Source of the DNA: Adineta vaga
Taxonomy: Eukaryota > Rotifera
NCBI GenBank assembly: GCA_021613535.1
Contig: CP075492.1
Location: 2,356,001 to 2,420,000 of the forward strand
DNA: 64,000 bases
Reading direction: 5' to 3'
A program made the translations under genes and the position numbers. The notes beneath the pieces are model-generated. The model made no database searches, was not told where the DNA came from, and worked only from the letters and a program-made list of their open reading frames with translations. Of the stretch, positions 1 to 11,320 are shown in pieces (positions within the stretch are counted from its first letter, which is position 1; each line of letters opens with the position of its first letter).

Positions 1-150
1 GTTTTGTCAGTTCTCATTCTGTAATTTCTGTTTTTCTATATTGACCTCCTCCCGAACCTTCACTATTGTCTAGAACCAAAACTAACTGTTTATCATCTGA
101 ATCGATACCGAATAGATATGGGGAAGCGTTATGAAGATTTATTCCATCGG

Positions 151-220
151 CATCTTGAGGATGTGGGTGAGGGTGGGTTTACATGAGCTATGTTCTAAAC
201 CCACACCCACACCCTCAAGA
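151..220. repeat. TGTGGG hairpin element, well preserved
   Basis: The left arm reads about CATCTTGAGGATGTGGG and the right arm ends CCCACACCCTCAAGA. The arms are reverse complements over about 25 bp around a loop of about 20 bp. The outer CTTGAGG/CCTCAAG ends recur in other copies of the family. Confidence 0.8.
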
Positions 221-319
221 CTTTATTTAGACTTTAATATAACAAAGTAAAGTGATGAATGTATTAGAAGATCAAGGTCTTCTATTATGTCTCGAAAGAA
301 ATCATATTTTTCTAGGATG

Positions 320-406
320 AGAGTAGTTGTAGGAGTGAATGTGAGGGTGCAAGACTATATAACTTTTTCACCTACTTTCTAGCCTTCACCTTCATCCACA
401 CCCTCT
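320..406. repeat. diverged TGTGGG-type hairpin
   Basis: A left arm with GTGAGGGTGC and a right arm ending CCACACCCTC surround a longer, imperfect middle. It resembles the family but the pairing is poor. Confidence 0.45.
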
Positions 407-574
407 ATATACATTTCCATTATCTACTGTCATTTCACCATCATTTTGCAATTTCATTTTATCAATATTATTGTGTTTACTTCTGTAGACTACATACAAT
501 AACACGTTATATTCTATATATATATTTGTGGAGTTTTGTTCTTATAAGACAAAACATTTTCTGAAGAATATTTC

Positions 575-2551
575 ATGATGAAAAGATCAACAAGATCACA
601 AAAAACCAATGTTCATAAAAATGTTGAAAGTAAAAGAAGAAAAATAGAAGGTAAACATTACATTAGATTTTTAACTTCATATCTTCTCAATATATTCTAG
701 TAGCAAAAGTCGATACAGACAGGTTTGCCTATGTCTTTTATTTTTCTAATCATTTATTCTAATCTTTTCTTAGTTTATCAGAAGAATCTTCTATTACTCA
801 TTTAGAAGAGTTATCGAATGAAGTTATCTATGAAATATTTGAATTTCTTGATTATTTTCACGTTTATCAATCTTTCTTTAATCTTAATACACGATTTCAA
901 AACCTTCTTACGTGTTCAAATCTTCCTATAAAAGTTAATACTTCATCTATATCAAGATCAAATTTTGAAAATTATTATACTGATATTATTATTCCTTATC
1001 AACATCGAATTATTTCACTTTCCATAAGACATTTGTTTTTTGATTGTGATATTTCAGTACATACTATTCTATCAAAATTTATTCGATTGGAAACACTTAT
1101 TCTTGAACATATAAGTCCAGAATATATAGAAAATGTTCTTAATGATATTGCTTCTTTATCTAATCTTTCTTCATTGGTTATTATTGTTGATGGTGATGTT
1201 GAAAATGAAAATGAATGTCTTCTTCAAATATTTCGTTTACCTACATTGAAATATTGTCAAATATCATTAAGAGAACTATGTAAATATGGTTCGTTGCCTT
1301 TTGCTACTAATGAAAACAGTCCAATTGAACAACTTGTTATCAAACATTTTATTTATTCTCATAATATTGAAAACTTATTATCATATGTTCCACAACTTCG
1401 TCGTTTATCGCTTGATTATTCTAAAGATCAATATATAAAAACTCAACATAACCATTCAATTACATTAAATTATTTAACACATTTGTTTCTCAAATTAAAT
1501 GAAGTTAGTTTTGATGAATTTGAGCATTTGATCAAAAATTTCTTCTGTAAAACTCAAGTTTTACATCTTGATGTAAAAATTGATGGAACATTTTATGATG
1601 ATAATCGATGGGAACAATTAATATTATCTCATATGCCATTGTTACGTGTTTTTGATATTCGTATTGATAACCGTTATCATCGAATATATGATTCTCAATT
1701 AAAACTATTCAATTCTCCATTTTGGCTTCAACGACAATGGTTTTTTGATCAACAAGATTATTACGGAACTATATTTTATTCGACAAATCCTTATAGGTAA
1801 GAATAAATCATTTTCTTTGATATAAAAATATATTTATTTAATTTTATTCTTTAGGAGAAAAGAATATACAATAGAACAGAAAATAAATCCACAGACTGAT
1901 TTGGATTATCAAATAACTAATTTAAATTCAGTTCGTCATGCCTGTATCGTTGATGAAATAGCATTGAATAATTGTATTTATCGTTTTCCCAATGCTACTG
2001 ATCTTACTCTTAAATGTATTTCTTTGGAAAAATTAAATGAGGTTATGACTACTCTTCAACATATAATTCCTTGGAATAATCTAACTAAACTAGAAATTAC
2101 AAATGACAAGACTTCATTAGAAATATTAATACAAGTGTTACCATTAATCCGAAATCTTATTACAGTGAAACTTGATCACGTTGTAGTAGACACAAAAGAT
2201 TTTGTAGCAATTCGAAAGCGTGCAAATTTTCAATTAGCAGCGAATGCAAATATTATTCGAAATTTAACAGTTCAGCAAATAAATGAAGTCGAAGAAGCGA
2301 AATTACTGACTATTTTATGTCCTCGATTGCAACATTTCACAATTACTAAGAGTAGAAACAACTGTGCTGCAGGAATAGTACGATTACTCCTATCAAAAGA
2401 CAATGAAAATACTCATCATCTAATTTCATTGTGTATTGCCGTTGACACTATAAGATATGTAAACAAATTGAAGGAATTAAGTGAAGCAAGAGAACTGGTT
2501 TCTGGCTGTCTCGTAAAAGTTAAATACGACAATGTGTGTCTATGGCGATGA
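575..2551 (+). CDS. F-box protein with LRR-like C-terminal part
   Basis: Four exons join in frame (575-650, 701-722, 774-1796, 1855-2551) through GT-AG introns of 50, 51 and 58 bp, giving about 605 residues. The start is the first ATG of a pair in a basic N-terminus (MMKRSTRSQKTN). An F-box lies at about residues 43-80 (LEELSNEVIYEIFEFLDYF), followed by leucine-rich repeat-like helices to the end. F-box proteins normally link substrates to an SCF ubiquitin ligase through Skp1; the substrate here is unknown. This layout is typical of the large bdelloid F-box families. A TGTGGG hairpin begins about 40 bp after the stop codon. Confidence 0.85.
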
Positions 2552-3346
2552 AATTTAATAGATAATAAACTATTGTGTTTCTTTTAAATATTGAGAGTGC
2601 GCGTGAGACTGATAGGTGTATCTGACACCCACACTCTTCTTACTTTAAAGTAGTAAATGTCCATAGATTTTCAAATAAAAAGTGATTGAAAAAAGTGTTT
2701 TTTATTAAATCGATTAGTTTACTCCAATGGCACTCATTCTATATAGTTATAAATGATTTATTTATCTCGAAACGTAATGATAACTTCTTTCGGTTACTTA
2801 AAATGGTTACCATTTCCCACTGATAAAAACTCATAATCGTAAAGTCCTGCGGCTTGTTCGCGTATTGAATATTTTTAATTTTTTTAAATTATCATGTACA
2901 CTAGAAGATCAAGAATGTGTAAGAAAATCCGTCATGTGATGTAAGAAATTATTTTTTCATATGCTCGATTTGGTAGTCCTCAATTCATATTTGCTGTCCA
3001 TAAATGCAAATCGGAAAGAAACTTGTCCTGTTGAAACTTTCGTTTACAACTTATCATATTCCAAAAACTACACGAACATCTCATGATGGGCAAAATGAAT
3101 GTATTAGACATAACTATGGTACGAATCTTTTTATGCCCAATATAAATAATGTACCCCTGATAGCGGTTACTTTCATGTTAATTATTGTCGTCTTTTCTAA
3201 GTATCAACTAGCTGTTTTCTCCTCTAGTCTCGACACTTTATGGTTAGCAAACCAGTTATTTCATTTCGAAAATTCAATTTGAAATCTAAACGACCATAGA
3301 CTCGTTTTTTCGTTGTATATACATGAAAGTGTAGACAAAAGATTAT
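2552..3346. other. intergenic region
   Basis: The stretch holds the hairpin just after the F-box gene and otherwise only AT-rich sequence. A 92-codon open frame at 3004-3282 has no recognisable domain and is not called. The following gene lies on the opposite strand, so this is the space between convergent genes. Confidence 0.6.
2591..2638. repeat. TGTGGG hairpin element
   Basis: The left arm TGAGAGTGCGCGTGAGA pairs imperfectly with the right arm TGACACCCACACTCTT. It sits about 40 bp downstream of the F-box stop codon, between convergent genes. Confidence 0.65.
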
Positions 3347-4415
3347 CTATTTCGTACAAGGTGAACCTTTACAAGAGGAACGAAATGTATGGCATACATC
3401 GGTATTTGTTCCAGGTATTGGTACGGGCATGTTTATCGCATAGAGTCCAAATATCACATGCCATAGATGTTCAAAACTTCCACCAAGATAATTTATACGT
3501 TTTTCACCTAGTTTTTCACGATTACCTTCAGTTGTACAATCTGGTTCAAAACTTGCACGATAAACTGCTGACCATTGTTCATATGTATAATGATGAATAC
3601 GCTGTTTTGTTACATAAAATTGTGCACAACACAAAGTTGTAATAGTATTATCATCTTTAGGTGTCTTACTTTCTATATTAAGTTGAACATTTCCATTGAA
3701 ACCAAATAAAGTGAGTAATTTAGATGCGCATTTATACATGAAACTTATATTATCTTTCGAATCACGAAGCCAAAATGACCAAGGTCTTTCATTAATCCAA
3801 TAAAAATTAATACTTGTATAATGAATATCATCACGAATACATAGAGCTTTTTCAATAGGATGTGACGAATGAACCGTAGGATTACCATGAAGAAATAGCA
3901 TTTTATCGGGTAAATCATAATAATATTCATAGATAAATTTGAGATAAACACCCGTTTCTTCATGTATATTTTTACAATATGGCCAATCATAAGGAGGTCT
4001 AGAATTTGGATCAATACGTTGATATAAATGAACTTGATATGATTGTAGTGATGATGAAATATTAGATGGATCAAGTCCCTGACGTAACCAAGAAGGCCAT
4101 GATGAACGATTAGTCCAATCAATTTCTTTCCAAACAGCTGGTATAACAACAAGTTGATCCTTTTTCCATTTACTTTGTTTTTCTGCTGAGAAATTCATTG
4201 ATGATGAAACTACCGTTCGTGATGTCAATAGTCTATTCAGTTGAAATCTTTTACTACCGATAACAGTAAAATATGATAGAGCAATTAATATTGTCGATAG
4301 AAGAACAAAGATAATTCTGTTTTGAAGAACACAAAATCGAATATCAGAATTCGTGAGAAGAATTTACTTACAGTTTTTCGTTTCCAACAAAATTACTATA
4401 TAGGTTTTGTTGCAT
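3347..4415 (-). CDS. DUF3431-like type II membrane protein
   Basis: Two exons (4415-4372 and 4316-3347) join across a 55-bp GTAAGT...AACAG intron to give about 337 residues. The N-terminus has a short cytoplasmic tail and a signal-anchor at about residues 16-35 (LIIFVLLSTILIALSYF). The lumenal part carries the pattern of the DUF3431 family seen in fungi and some animals: DWPYCKNIHEETGVYLKFI followed by YDLPDKMLFLHGNPTVHSSH. Function is unknown; the topology and glycosyltransferase-like look suggest a Golgi or secretory protein, which is inference. The next gene starts divergently about 440 bp away. The ATG at 4415 was chosen because it alone supplies the membrane segment in frame. Confidence 0.8.
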
Positions 4416-4467
4416 TTAGCTTTATTTAAAAGTACGGAATGATTTCGAACTATAACATAAACACGTT

Positions 4468-4500
4468 TCTCTCTCTTTTCTTTTCTTTTCTTTTCTTTTT
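4468..4500. repeat. pyrimidine microsatellite (TTTTC)n
   Basis: About five TTTTC units follow a short CT run, upstream of the DUF3431 gene. Confidence 0.8.
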
Positions 4501-4635
4501 ATTAGAAGTTGTAACAACATGAACAAAATAAAAATAAAGCTCTTACCATGTGCTTTACATTTTCGAAAGTTTTGATCAACATTTTTCATTTGAATTTCAT
4601 GAATGAAGAACTTGGCTGAACGATATATTAGAAAA

Positions 4636-4684
4636 AGGGTGGGTGTGGGTGGTACTGATGTATAAATATATCAAACCCGCCCTC
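4636..4684. repeat. TGTGGG hairpin between divergent genes
   Basis: The left arm GGGTGGGTGTGGGTGG is followed by a 25-bp AT loop and a shorter right arm AAACCCGCCCTCG. It lies between the start codons of two divergent genes. Confidence 0.65.
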
Positions 4685-4856
4685 GATCGATAAAATTTTC
4701 ATGCTAGCATATTATGTTACTAAGGTTGCCATGCCTAAATTCCTATACTCTTTAATGGTGTTTTCGTTCTATTGAATTGATGATTGACTAATTTTTGACC
4801 AATGAAAGTTTTCTTTTTTTCGTGCTAACTCATCATTTTATTCCAACTTCCCATCA

Positions 4857-6614
4857 ATGAACAAACAAATGGAAAACAGAGTACGTATATGTTGTTTGAA
4901 TCGAGTTTTCATGAAAATGATGTTCAGATATTCTACATAGGATCGTAATAAAGAAAAAATCGCTGATGAATTTATGGATTACAATCAGTGTAAGTAGTTT
5001 CTTGAAGTTTTCTAAAGTAAAACAAAAATCGATTTTCAAGTTACTTCTGAATATGACCATGAAGTTCAAGATATTGATTTATTATCCAAAAAATCTGAAC
5101 AAATTTTGCCTTATTACCCTTCGTTCTTCATGGGTTCTCTTAAAGAGGCATGTCAAGCGGCATTCAGACCAAATACAATTGCAGAAGTTTGTTCACGTTA
5201 ATTTTTCTTCTTTTCAAACCTTTTCATACTTCAGTATCTCCCAGTACTTGTCTACATACATCGTGATGGTAGTCGGTTTGGAGAAAAATTCTGTAGGACT
5301 ATGTTTTATTCCAACAAACTTATCCAATATTTGAATATGAACTATATTTTTTGGTCATATAATATTACTGACAAATCCAATCGACTGACGTAAGTTATAT
5401 ATCAATTTAATTCATAATAAATCCGAATTTTTAATTAAGATTAATGAATGTTTGGGAAGATATATTTTCTACTCGATTTTCCGATGAATTTTCTATTGAA
5501 GAATGTCCTTTACTCATTGGAATTATGCGACTATGCAAATATAATATAAATGGAATAATAGCATCTGAATATCAATTTAAAGCATTAGTCAAAGGAAATA
5601 TTTTGATACGCACGGGAATAAAGATCGATCATGAAAATCTATTTAATGAATTGAATCATTTCAAAGATGAATGTGATAATAATGAAAAACATTTGGTAAG
5701 TATTTATTATTGTATTTATTTTGTATGAAAAGTCTTTCTTGTTTTAGTCATTTAATTTTATTAAAAAGACACATCTTTCGTGGGAGATTATACTTGAAAT
5801 AGCTGAATATCTTTCAATTAGTGATGTAATCACTACATTTTCTATAGATATACTGACTTTATTAAATCATAAACATTTTAAAATGAAATTACTTAATCCT
5901 TACGATAGATTGACTAAAATAATTCTTCCAAAAATTCAAATAGAACAAATTACTTCATTACAAATCAATGCTAATGGATTACATTCAGAAAATGAATTAG
6001 CTGTCTTATCTAACTTTCCAAAAATTCGATCAATATCAGTTCATAATTTGGTATATTCCGTTGGAATCAGCCAATATGCCAAATACTTACCTTCACTGAC
6101 TCGTATTTGCCTTTATTATGATGATAAAGCTAATTATTATGAGTTAATTCGAAAATTAATACATTTTCCACAACGAATCAAACAATGTGAAATTCATTGT
6201 TCAGGAACATTTTACAATTATAATCCTACGAAAGACATCGGATATCCATCTGATATAACAACGTCACTTGAATATTTTTTGCTTAATATTAGTCAATATC
6301 CTTCAACATCGCTCCAAAATTCATCTCAAGATTATAAATCATGGTTTCGTATATCAATACATAGTTTCATACAAAAAATGCCAAGGATTCAACATTTTCA
6401 TATAATTTGTAACAAATATAATATTGAATATGTTTTGGGTGATGATCTATGGAAATCTCCACTTTGTTCACGTTTACAACTGAAGAAACTAACATTGGAA
6501 ATCGCAAAAAGTGCCTATGAAAATCAGCAATGGTTAATCAAGAAAGTAATGGAAATTCAGTTAATATTATATAAAATACAAAAAACAATTAAATTTCAAT
6601 TCATTTTCGTATGA
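4857..6614 (+). CDS. UAS (thioredoxin-like) plus F-box-like/LRR fusion protein
   Basis: Six exons join in frame (4857-4880, 4941-4989, 5041-5186, 5235-5389, 5440-5695, 5748-6614), giving about 498 residues; introns are 48-60 bp. Residues of about 40-205 match the UAS domain of FAF1/UBXD-type proteins: an upstream YYPSFFMGSLKEACQAAF, then YLPVLVYIHRDGS, YLNMNYIFWSYNITDKSNR and ECPLLIGIMR. Exon 6 opens with an F-box-like segment (SWEIILEIAEYLSISDV) followed by LRR-like sequence. FAF1-type UAS domains bind long-chain unsaturated fatty acids and sit in p97 adaptor proteins, while F-box domains recruit SCF. The combination suggests a ubiquitin-pathway adaptor, which is inference. No UBX domain is visible. 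Confidence 0.8.
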
Positions 6615-6703
6615 TAAAAATATTGCTCAAATCAATTACGAGAATAAATCATTAGTTTGTCTCGTTATCTATGAAATTTTAAAGGAAAATACTTTTACAA
6701 AAG

Positions 6704-6742
6704 AAGGGTGGGTGTAGATGAAAGAAGACACCCACACCCATT
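6704..6742. repeat. TGTGGG hairpin between convergent genes
   Basis: GGGTGGGTGTAGATGA and AGACACCCACACCCA form short arms around about 5 bp. It is centred in the 226-bp gap between two convergent stop codons. Confidence 0.75.
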
Positions 6743-6840
6743 TTACACTACACTTATTTACTAATTAAAATAGATGACAACATCAATAAAAAGATTTTCG
6801 CACAGCAAAGGAATAAAAGGATAAAAGTATATATTGTTTA

Positions 6841-8103
6841 TCAGATGCAGTTGCATAATGTATCCTCGAATTCCACATCTAGTGCGTATTTTTCGACTTT
6901 TGTATCGTATTCTTCTGCAACTACAATGACCCATCTTAATATTTGTGTGGGATCTTTAATACAAAATTCATCTCGATCATCATTGTCATGATTATAATAG
7001 ATTGTATCATATTCATCCCACCATGCCTTCGAATCTCTAACTGTATATATTTGATCAAATGTCACTTGTTTAACACGACCCATTCGAATTTCCGCACAAA
7101 TCAATGCACCACCGAATCTAGCTTTCCCTTTTGTATGTTCTATTGAACGAGCAAAATAAACACCGAATCCAAGCATCTGTGGAGGATTCATTGATTGTCG
7201 AAAATCACTGTGAGCAATAGCTACTGCTGATTCCGCTTTAGTACGATGAAATCCCACATATGTTACTGCCTCATTTGATGCTAATAATCCCCAACGTTGC
7301 TGTGGTTTATAATCATCTAAATGGAATATAATCAAATGTTCTAATTTTCTATTAGGACATCTGAAATCGACGCCCATTGATTTACAAGGCTTGTTTCCCA
7401 TATGCATATCATTTCGATTACTACCAACCAAATGATAAGGTATGTAGCGAATATGCTTATGTGATAGAGTTCGTCTTGATTGTTGATCACATGATGGTCG
7501 ATAGTGCCACCAAGTTCGATAATGATAAATATCGAGGCAGATTGCTAGAATCGGAAATGATAATGATATTGTGCAAGCAATTGCTAACAATCTTCCACCT
7601 GATTTGCTAGTTTTCGATGTAGCATAAAGAATAACGGCAATGATTCTTAGTAAAATACTGAAAATAAGAAAAGTCATTCGTACAATAAAGCGCAAACGTG
7701 GTCTCGGAATATAGCACGGACAATTACAATTTAAAGCAACAAATCGATTCATTGGTCGACTACATAACAAAAATAATGAACATTGCAATGTGGTACTAGT
7801 ATCTGTTTCCGATCGAACTTTGTTTTTATTGTCATTACAACATAACGTAAATAGAATTTTCATTGCAACAATGAATAAAACAAATCCAATAATAATGCCT
7901 ACGAATGTTGGGACTAACGAGCCAATCCAGTCAAGTATAAATCCACTCGTGATAATTACATCAGCTTTTTCATCATTTGAAGAAGAACAGTTTAAAAGAG
8001 GAAAAAACTATGAGACGATAAATTCCACAAATAAGTTCACATACAGCCAAAAGAATGTACCATGTTCCTAATCTTCTATAACAACATGAACAACACCACA
8101 TCT
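6841..8103 (-). CDS. multi-pass membrane protein with PARP-like catalytic domain
   Basis: An open frame runs from 8007 to 6841. A short upstream exon (8103-8047) fits through a 39-bp intron in phase 0, giving about 407 residues; this first junction is uncertain, and an ATG at 7863 is an alternative start. The N-terminal half has about four hydrophobic segments (for example SLVPTFVGIIIGFVLFIVAM and FLIFSILLRIIAVILYA). The C-terminal third carries a PARP/ADP-ribosyltransferase-like core: YVGFHRTKAES (candidate H), LGFGVYFARSIEHT (candidate Y) and DRDEFCIKDPTQILRW (candidate E). That fits an H-Y-E type transferase facing one side of a membrane. Substrate and activity are inferred only. Confidence 0.65.
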
Positions 8104-9372
8104 GTATAATCTAAATTTTGAACAAATGACTACATTTATTCTGTAAGTTTTGGTGAAAAAAATATTTTGTCTCAGTAATCTCTTCAATCAAAACTGTGAC
8201 ATTTCGTAGAAAATGGTTATAAAAAGCTCTTATTAGTAGTAGACAAAAACGATACAATATACAAAATAAGCAAATAGCATTGTAAAAAGAACGAAAAACT
8301 TTATATATACATGATCATTTTACAATTGTGATTGTTATAAACGATAGTTGATAACGGTTAGGAGATACTTATAACGTAAATAGGAATATATTCCGCGAAA
8401 ACTTTCTTTTTGTTGCGTTTATTAACATAAAGGAACTTTTTCTTCAATACTTTTCTTATTATTACGATTCACAAAAATCCTTATTTATGTTGCTATGAAT
8501 TTAAGCTAATAAACGACAAATATACGACATATAAAGATTTTTAACTGACTTTTTTTAAAACGAATGAAGGACGAAATTGATTTTTAAGAGTATCTGTATC
8601 TACAAAGAAGAATGTTTGTATGTTCCCTATGTATTTAATCCTTATGATAGCTAACATCCCCAGACTCCTCAAGGTACTGTTCTAGAACCAGGAAAAAGTC
8701 GAGAGTAAAATAGCGGTAATCAGGAGAATGAAAAACGGGAGATTAGTCAGATTTCATTGGGTTTTGATTAACTCATTATCGTCAGCGTTTAGAGTATTCA
8801 TCTATTACTACGTTTTCACGATAATCTGAATATCTGACACGAATATGAGAGCGATTGGGAAGGTAGATAATCATTTTTATAAGATCTTTGCTGCAGTGTT
8901 ATTCAAAACTTTTCTTTATTTCTCTGTTTGTATTCTTTATTTTAATAAAGATAAAGATTATCTTCCTCATTATTTAATAAAGTAAAGAAAAAGCAACACC
9001 CAACTGACAACTTATTTTGTCATCATATAATGTTGAAAATAATATAAGTGCGAGTATCCCTTGGATACAATAACGTTCTTTCACATCCATATCCATATTC
9101 TCAAGATGATCGAAGCATTCTATTCAGAAGGGTATGGGTGTGAGTGGGTATCGCTTCTCTATTTCAATCCACACCCATAACATGCGAGATCTTTCATCAT
9201 TCCTTAGAAAAGAAGAAAGCAATGCATTGATAATGCATCGATACCACGTGGCAATGCAGAAACACATCGATACGACACTTATTGATTTATATATTTAAAC
9301 ATTGTTGCTTGAAAGAAAAGTAAGGCGGTGAATATTTATATTTTTCGATATTTAACTTTATTTAGAAAAGCA
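8104..9372. other. intergenic region
   Basis: About 1.3 kb of AT-rich sequence between the PARP-like gene and a small membrane protein gene. It holds one TGTGGG hairpin and no recognised gene. Confidence 0.6.
9127..9182. repeat. TGTGGG hairpin element
   Basis: The left arm AAGGGTATGGGTGTGAGTGGG and the right arm CAATCCACACCCATAAC pair imperfectly around about 17 bp. Confidence 0.65.
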
Positions 9373-9986
9373 ATGGGTCACATTCATATGATTACGGATG
9401 ATTCATTATCACCAAACGATGAACAACGACTTATTTTATTTCAACTAATATTCGTTCTTGGACTCGGCTTATGTTTTGTAAAGTTTAAAAGAAAAAGACT
9501 TCGTTTTTTTTAATACTCATTGTTTTCTTTTTAAAGGTTTTATCAATATGTGTTTTAATATTTTCACTTTTTGGAACGGGGAAAAGCATTGAATTTAGTT
9601 TTGCTATTTTTGGTATTATTTATTATATTTTTGGATTTATTGTCGCATATCGACATTCTAATGAAGGTTTACGCATTGTACGTATTTATTTTCTTTATTT
9701 TTTTTATAATAATTCGAATTCAATTTTTTAGTTCGTTATCATTGGTATTTGTGCTGTTATTCTAATGAGTCTTAGTCTTGCTCTTTACTTCATTATATCT
9801 TTGAATCCTTCAATGAATATCAACAAGATATTATCAACTTATTCAATCTTATTAATCCTTTTAATATATATTCCATGTTCTATTTTAATCATAATTCTTC
9901 GATCATTTCTACCATTTAGAAAATCTTATCACGGTTATTTTACACAAAATGGTTGTATTCGACCACAATTCAACACTTTTCGTTGA
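9373..9986 (+). CDS. small four-TM membrane protein, function unknown
   Basis: Three exons (9373-9477, 9537-9677, 9732-9986) join in phase 0 through 59- and 54-bp introns to give 166 residues. The protein starts with a short polar tail (MGHIHMITDDSLSPNDEQR) and then has four hydrophobic segments: RLILFQLIFVLGLGLCF, FAIFGIIYYIFGFIVAY, FVIIGICAVILMSLSLALYF and ILLILLIYIPCSILIIIL. The tail after the last segment is short and basic. The exon edges coincide with the membrane segments, and a single long frame would be interrupted by stops, so the splice model is well supported. I do not recognise a named family. Confidence 0.75.
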
Positions 9987-10261
9987 TCTTCGTCAAAATT
10001 CACTCGTTTTTTTTTCATTCATTGAATTGTTATCTATAATTATCAATTCAAAATGTTGCTTCTTCAAATATCTTAACTAATTACTTGAGCATTTTATTGG
10101 ATTCAAGACATGTATTGTCTAATTTTTATCTTTCGCTACCGCCCTATCGATATAATTCTTTATTAAGCAAAAAACTGAAGTCTTTATCTCTGGAAAGTTC
10201 TTAAAAATCAGTAATTCATGTGAATATATTTAGTTTTACTTCAAAGTTAAAAAATCATTTT

Positions 10262-11320
10262 TCATTGTGGTATTTTGACAACAATTTTTCCAATATGTTT
10301 TTGTGACCATTGATACTCATAAGCACTTTTTAAATCTTCAAATTCAAATATTTTATCAATAATTGGTTTAATTTTATGCATTTCAATTGCATCATTCATT
10401 GTATTGAATTGTTGAACACTACCAATAGAAATTCCACGAATACAAGCATTCTTTCCTAATGTTCCCATAATAACCTCAAGTCCACTAGCACTAGGGCCAG
10501 TACCTATTATGCTAAGAAAACCAATAACATTAATCACACCACCATATGCCAATGCTTCCAACGATTGTTTCAATGTTTTTTCACCACCAATTTCAAGAAT
10601 ATGATTAACTCCTCGACCACCAGTCAATTCTTTTACTTTCTTTCCCCATTGTGGAGTTGTATTGTAATTGAGTGTCATAAGATTTTTTGTATCAAGATGT
10701 TTTGTCGCTGCCGCAATTTTATTATCCGATGATGAAATCAGAATAACTTTTGCACCAGTTGCTAATGCAAATTGTGCACCAAACATACTAACACCACCGG
10801 TGCCTTGAACAAGAACAGTTTGTCCTGATTTCAATTGTCTTTCAGAAAGTCCAAAAAGAGCATTCCATGCTGTTAGAGCTGCACAAGGTAATGTTGCTGC
10901 TTCTTCATAGGATAGTGAAGGTGGAATCTTGACACAGCTAGTAGCTTTAAAGACACCATACTGACGAACACAACCATCAAGATCAGATCCCAGACATGCT
11001 CCAGTTGTTTCTTCTGTTAATTCTCCTTCAAGATGTTTTTGATTAAAATTAGGTGCAACTCTATCACCAATCTGAAAATTTGTTACATCTTCACCTACAG
11101 CTGTAACTTCTCCTGCTCCATCAGATATTGGTACTACTCGAAATTTTATTGATGCTTGATATAATCCTTTACTGAGAATTAGATCACGATAATTGAGAGA
11201 ACAAGCATGAAATTTAATTTGAATTTCACTACGACTTGGTTTAGGAATTAAAGAAGTCTTCATAAGTTTAATTGCATCGAAACCTGAACGATCGAATAAT
11301 CGATATTCTTGATTGGTCAT
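10262..11320 (-). CDS. NAD(P)-dependent MDR oxidoreductase, zinc-independent
   Basis: A single uninterrupted frame encodes 352 residues, a usual length for medium-chain dehydrogenase/reductase (quinone oxidoreductase or YogA-like) enzymes. The N-terminal GroES-like domain contains CSLNYRDLILSKGLY and VPISDGAGEV. The Rossmann domain has the nucleotide-binding run VLVQGTGGVSMFGAQFAL followed by GAKVILISSSDNK. The cysteines and histidines of the catalytic and structural zinc sites of classical alcohol dehydrogenases are not in place, so an NADPH:quinone or enoyl reductase-type reaction is likely. The lack of introns among intron-rich neighbours makes acquisition from bacteria or fungi possible, but this needs a phylogeny. 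Confidence 0.9.
   Translation of the reverse strand: MTNQEYRLFDRSGFDAIKLMKTSLIPKPSRSEIQIKFHACSLNYRDLILSKGLYQASIKFRVVPISDGAGEVTAVGEDVTNFQIGDRVAPNFNQKHLEGELTEETTGACLGSDLDGCVRQYGVFKATSCVKIPPSLSYEEAATLPCAALTAWNALFGLSERQLKSGQTVLVQGTGGVSMFGAQFALATGAKVILISSSDNKIAAATKHLDTKNLMTLNYNTTPQWGKKVKELTGGRGVNHILEIGGEKTLKQSLEALAYGGVINVIGFLSIIGTGPSASGLEVIMGTLGKNACIRGISIGSVQQFNTMNDAIEMHKIKPIIDKIFEFEDLKSAYEYQWSQKHIGKIVVKIPQ

Larger units (their letters stand above)
1..574. other. intergenic region with two hairpin elements
   Basis: No gene was recognised. The stretch holds one clear and one diverged TGTGGG-type inverted repeat, listed separately. The rest is AT-rich and shows no coding signal. Confidence 0.6.

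Noticed and set aside
3004-3642. Open frames at 3004-3282 and 3313-3642 on the plus strand
   Set aside because: The second is antisense to the DUF3431 gene and the first shows no domain or conserved composition.
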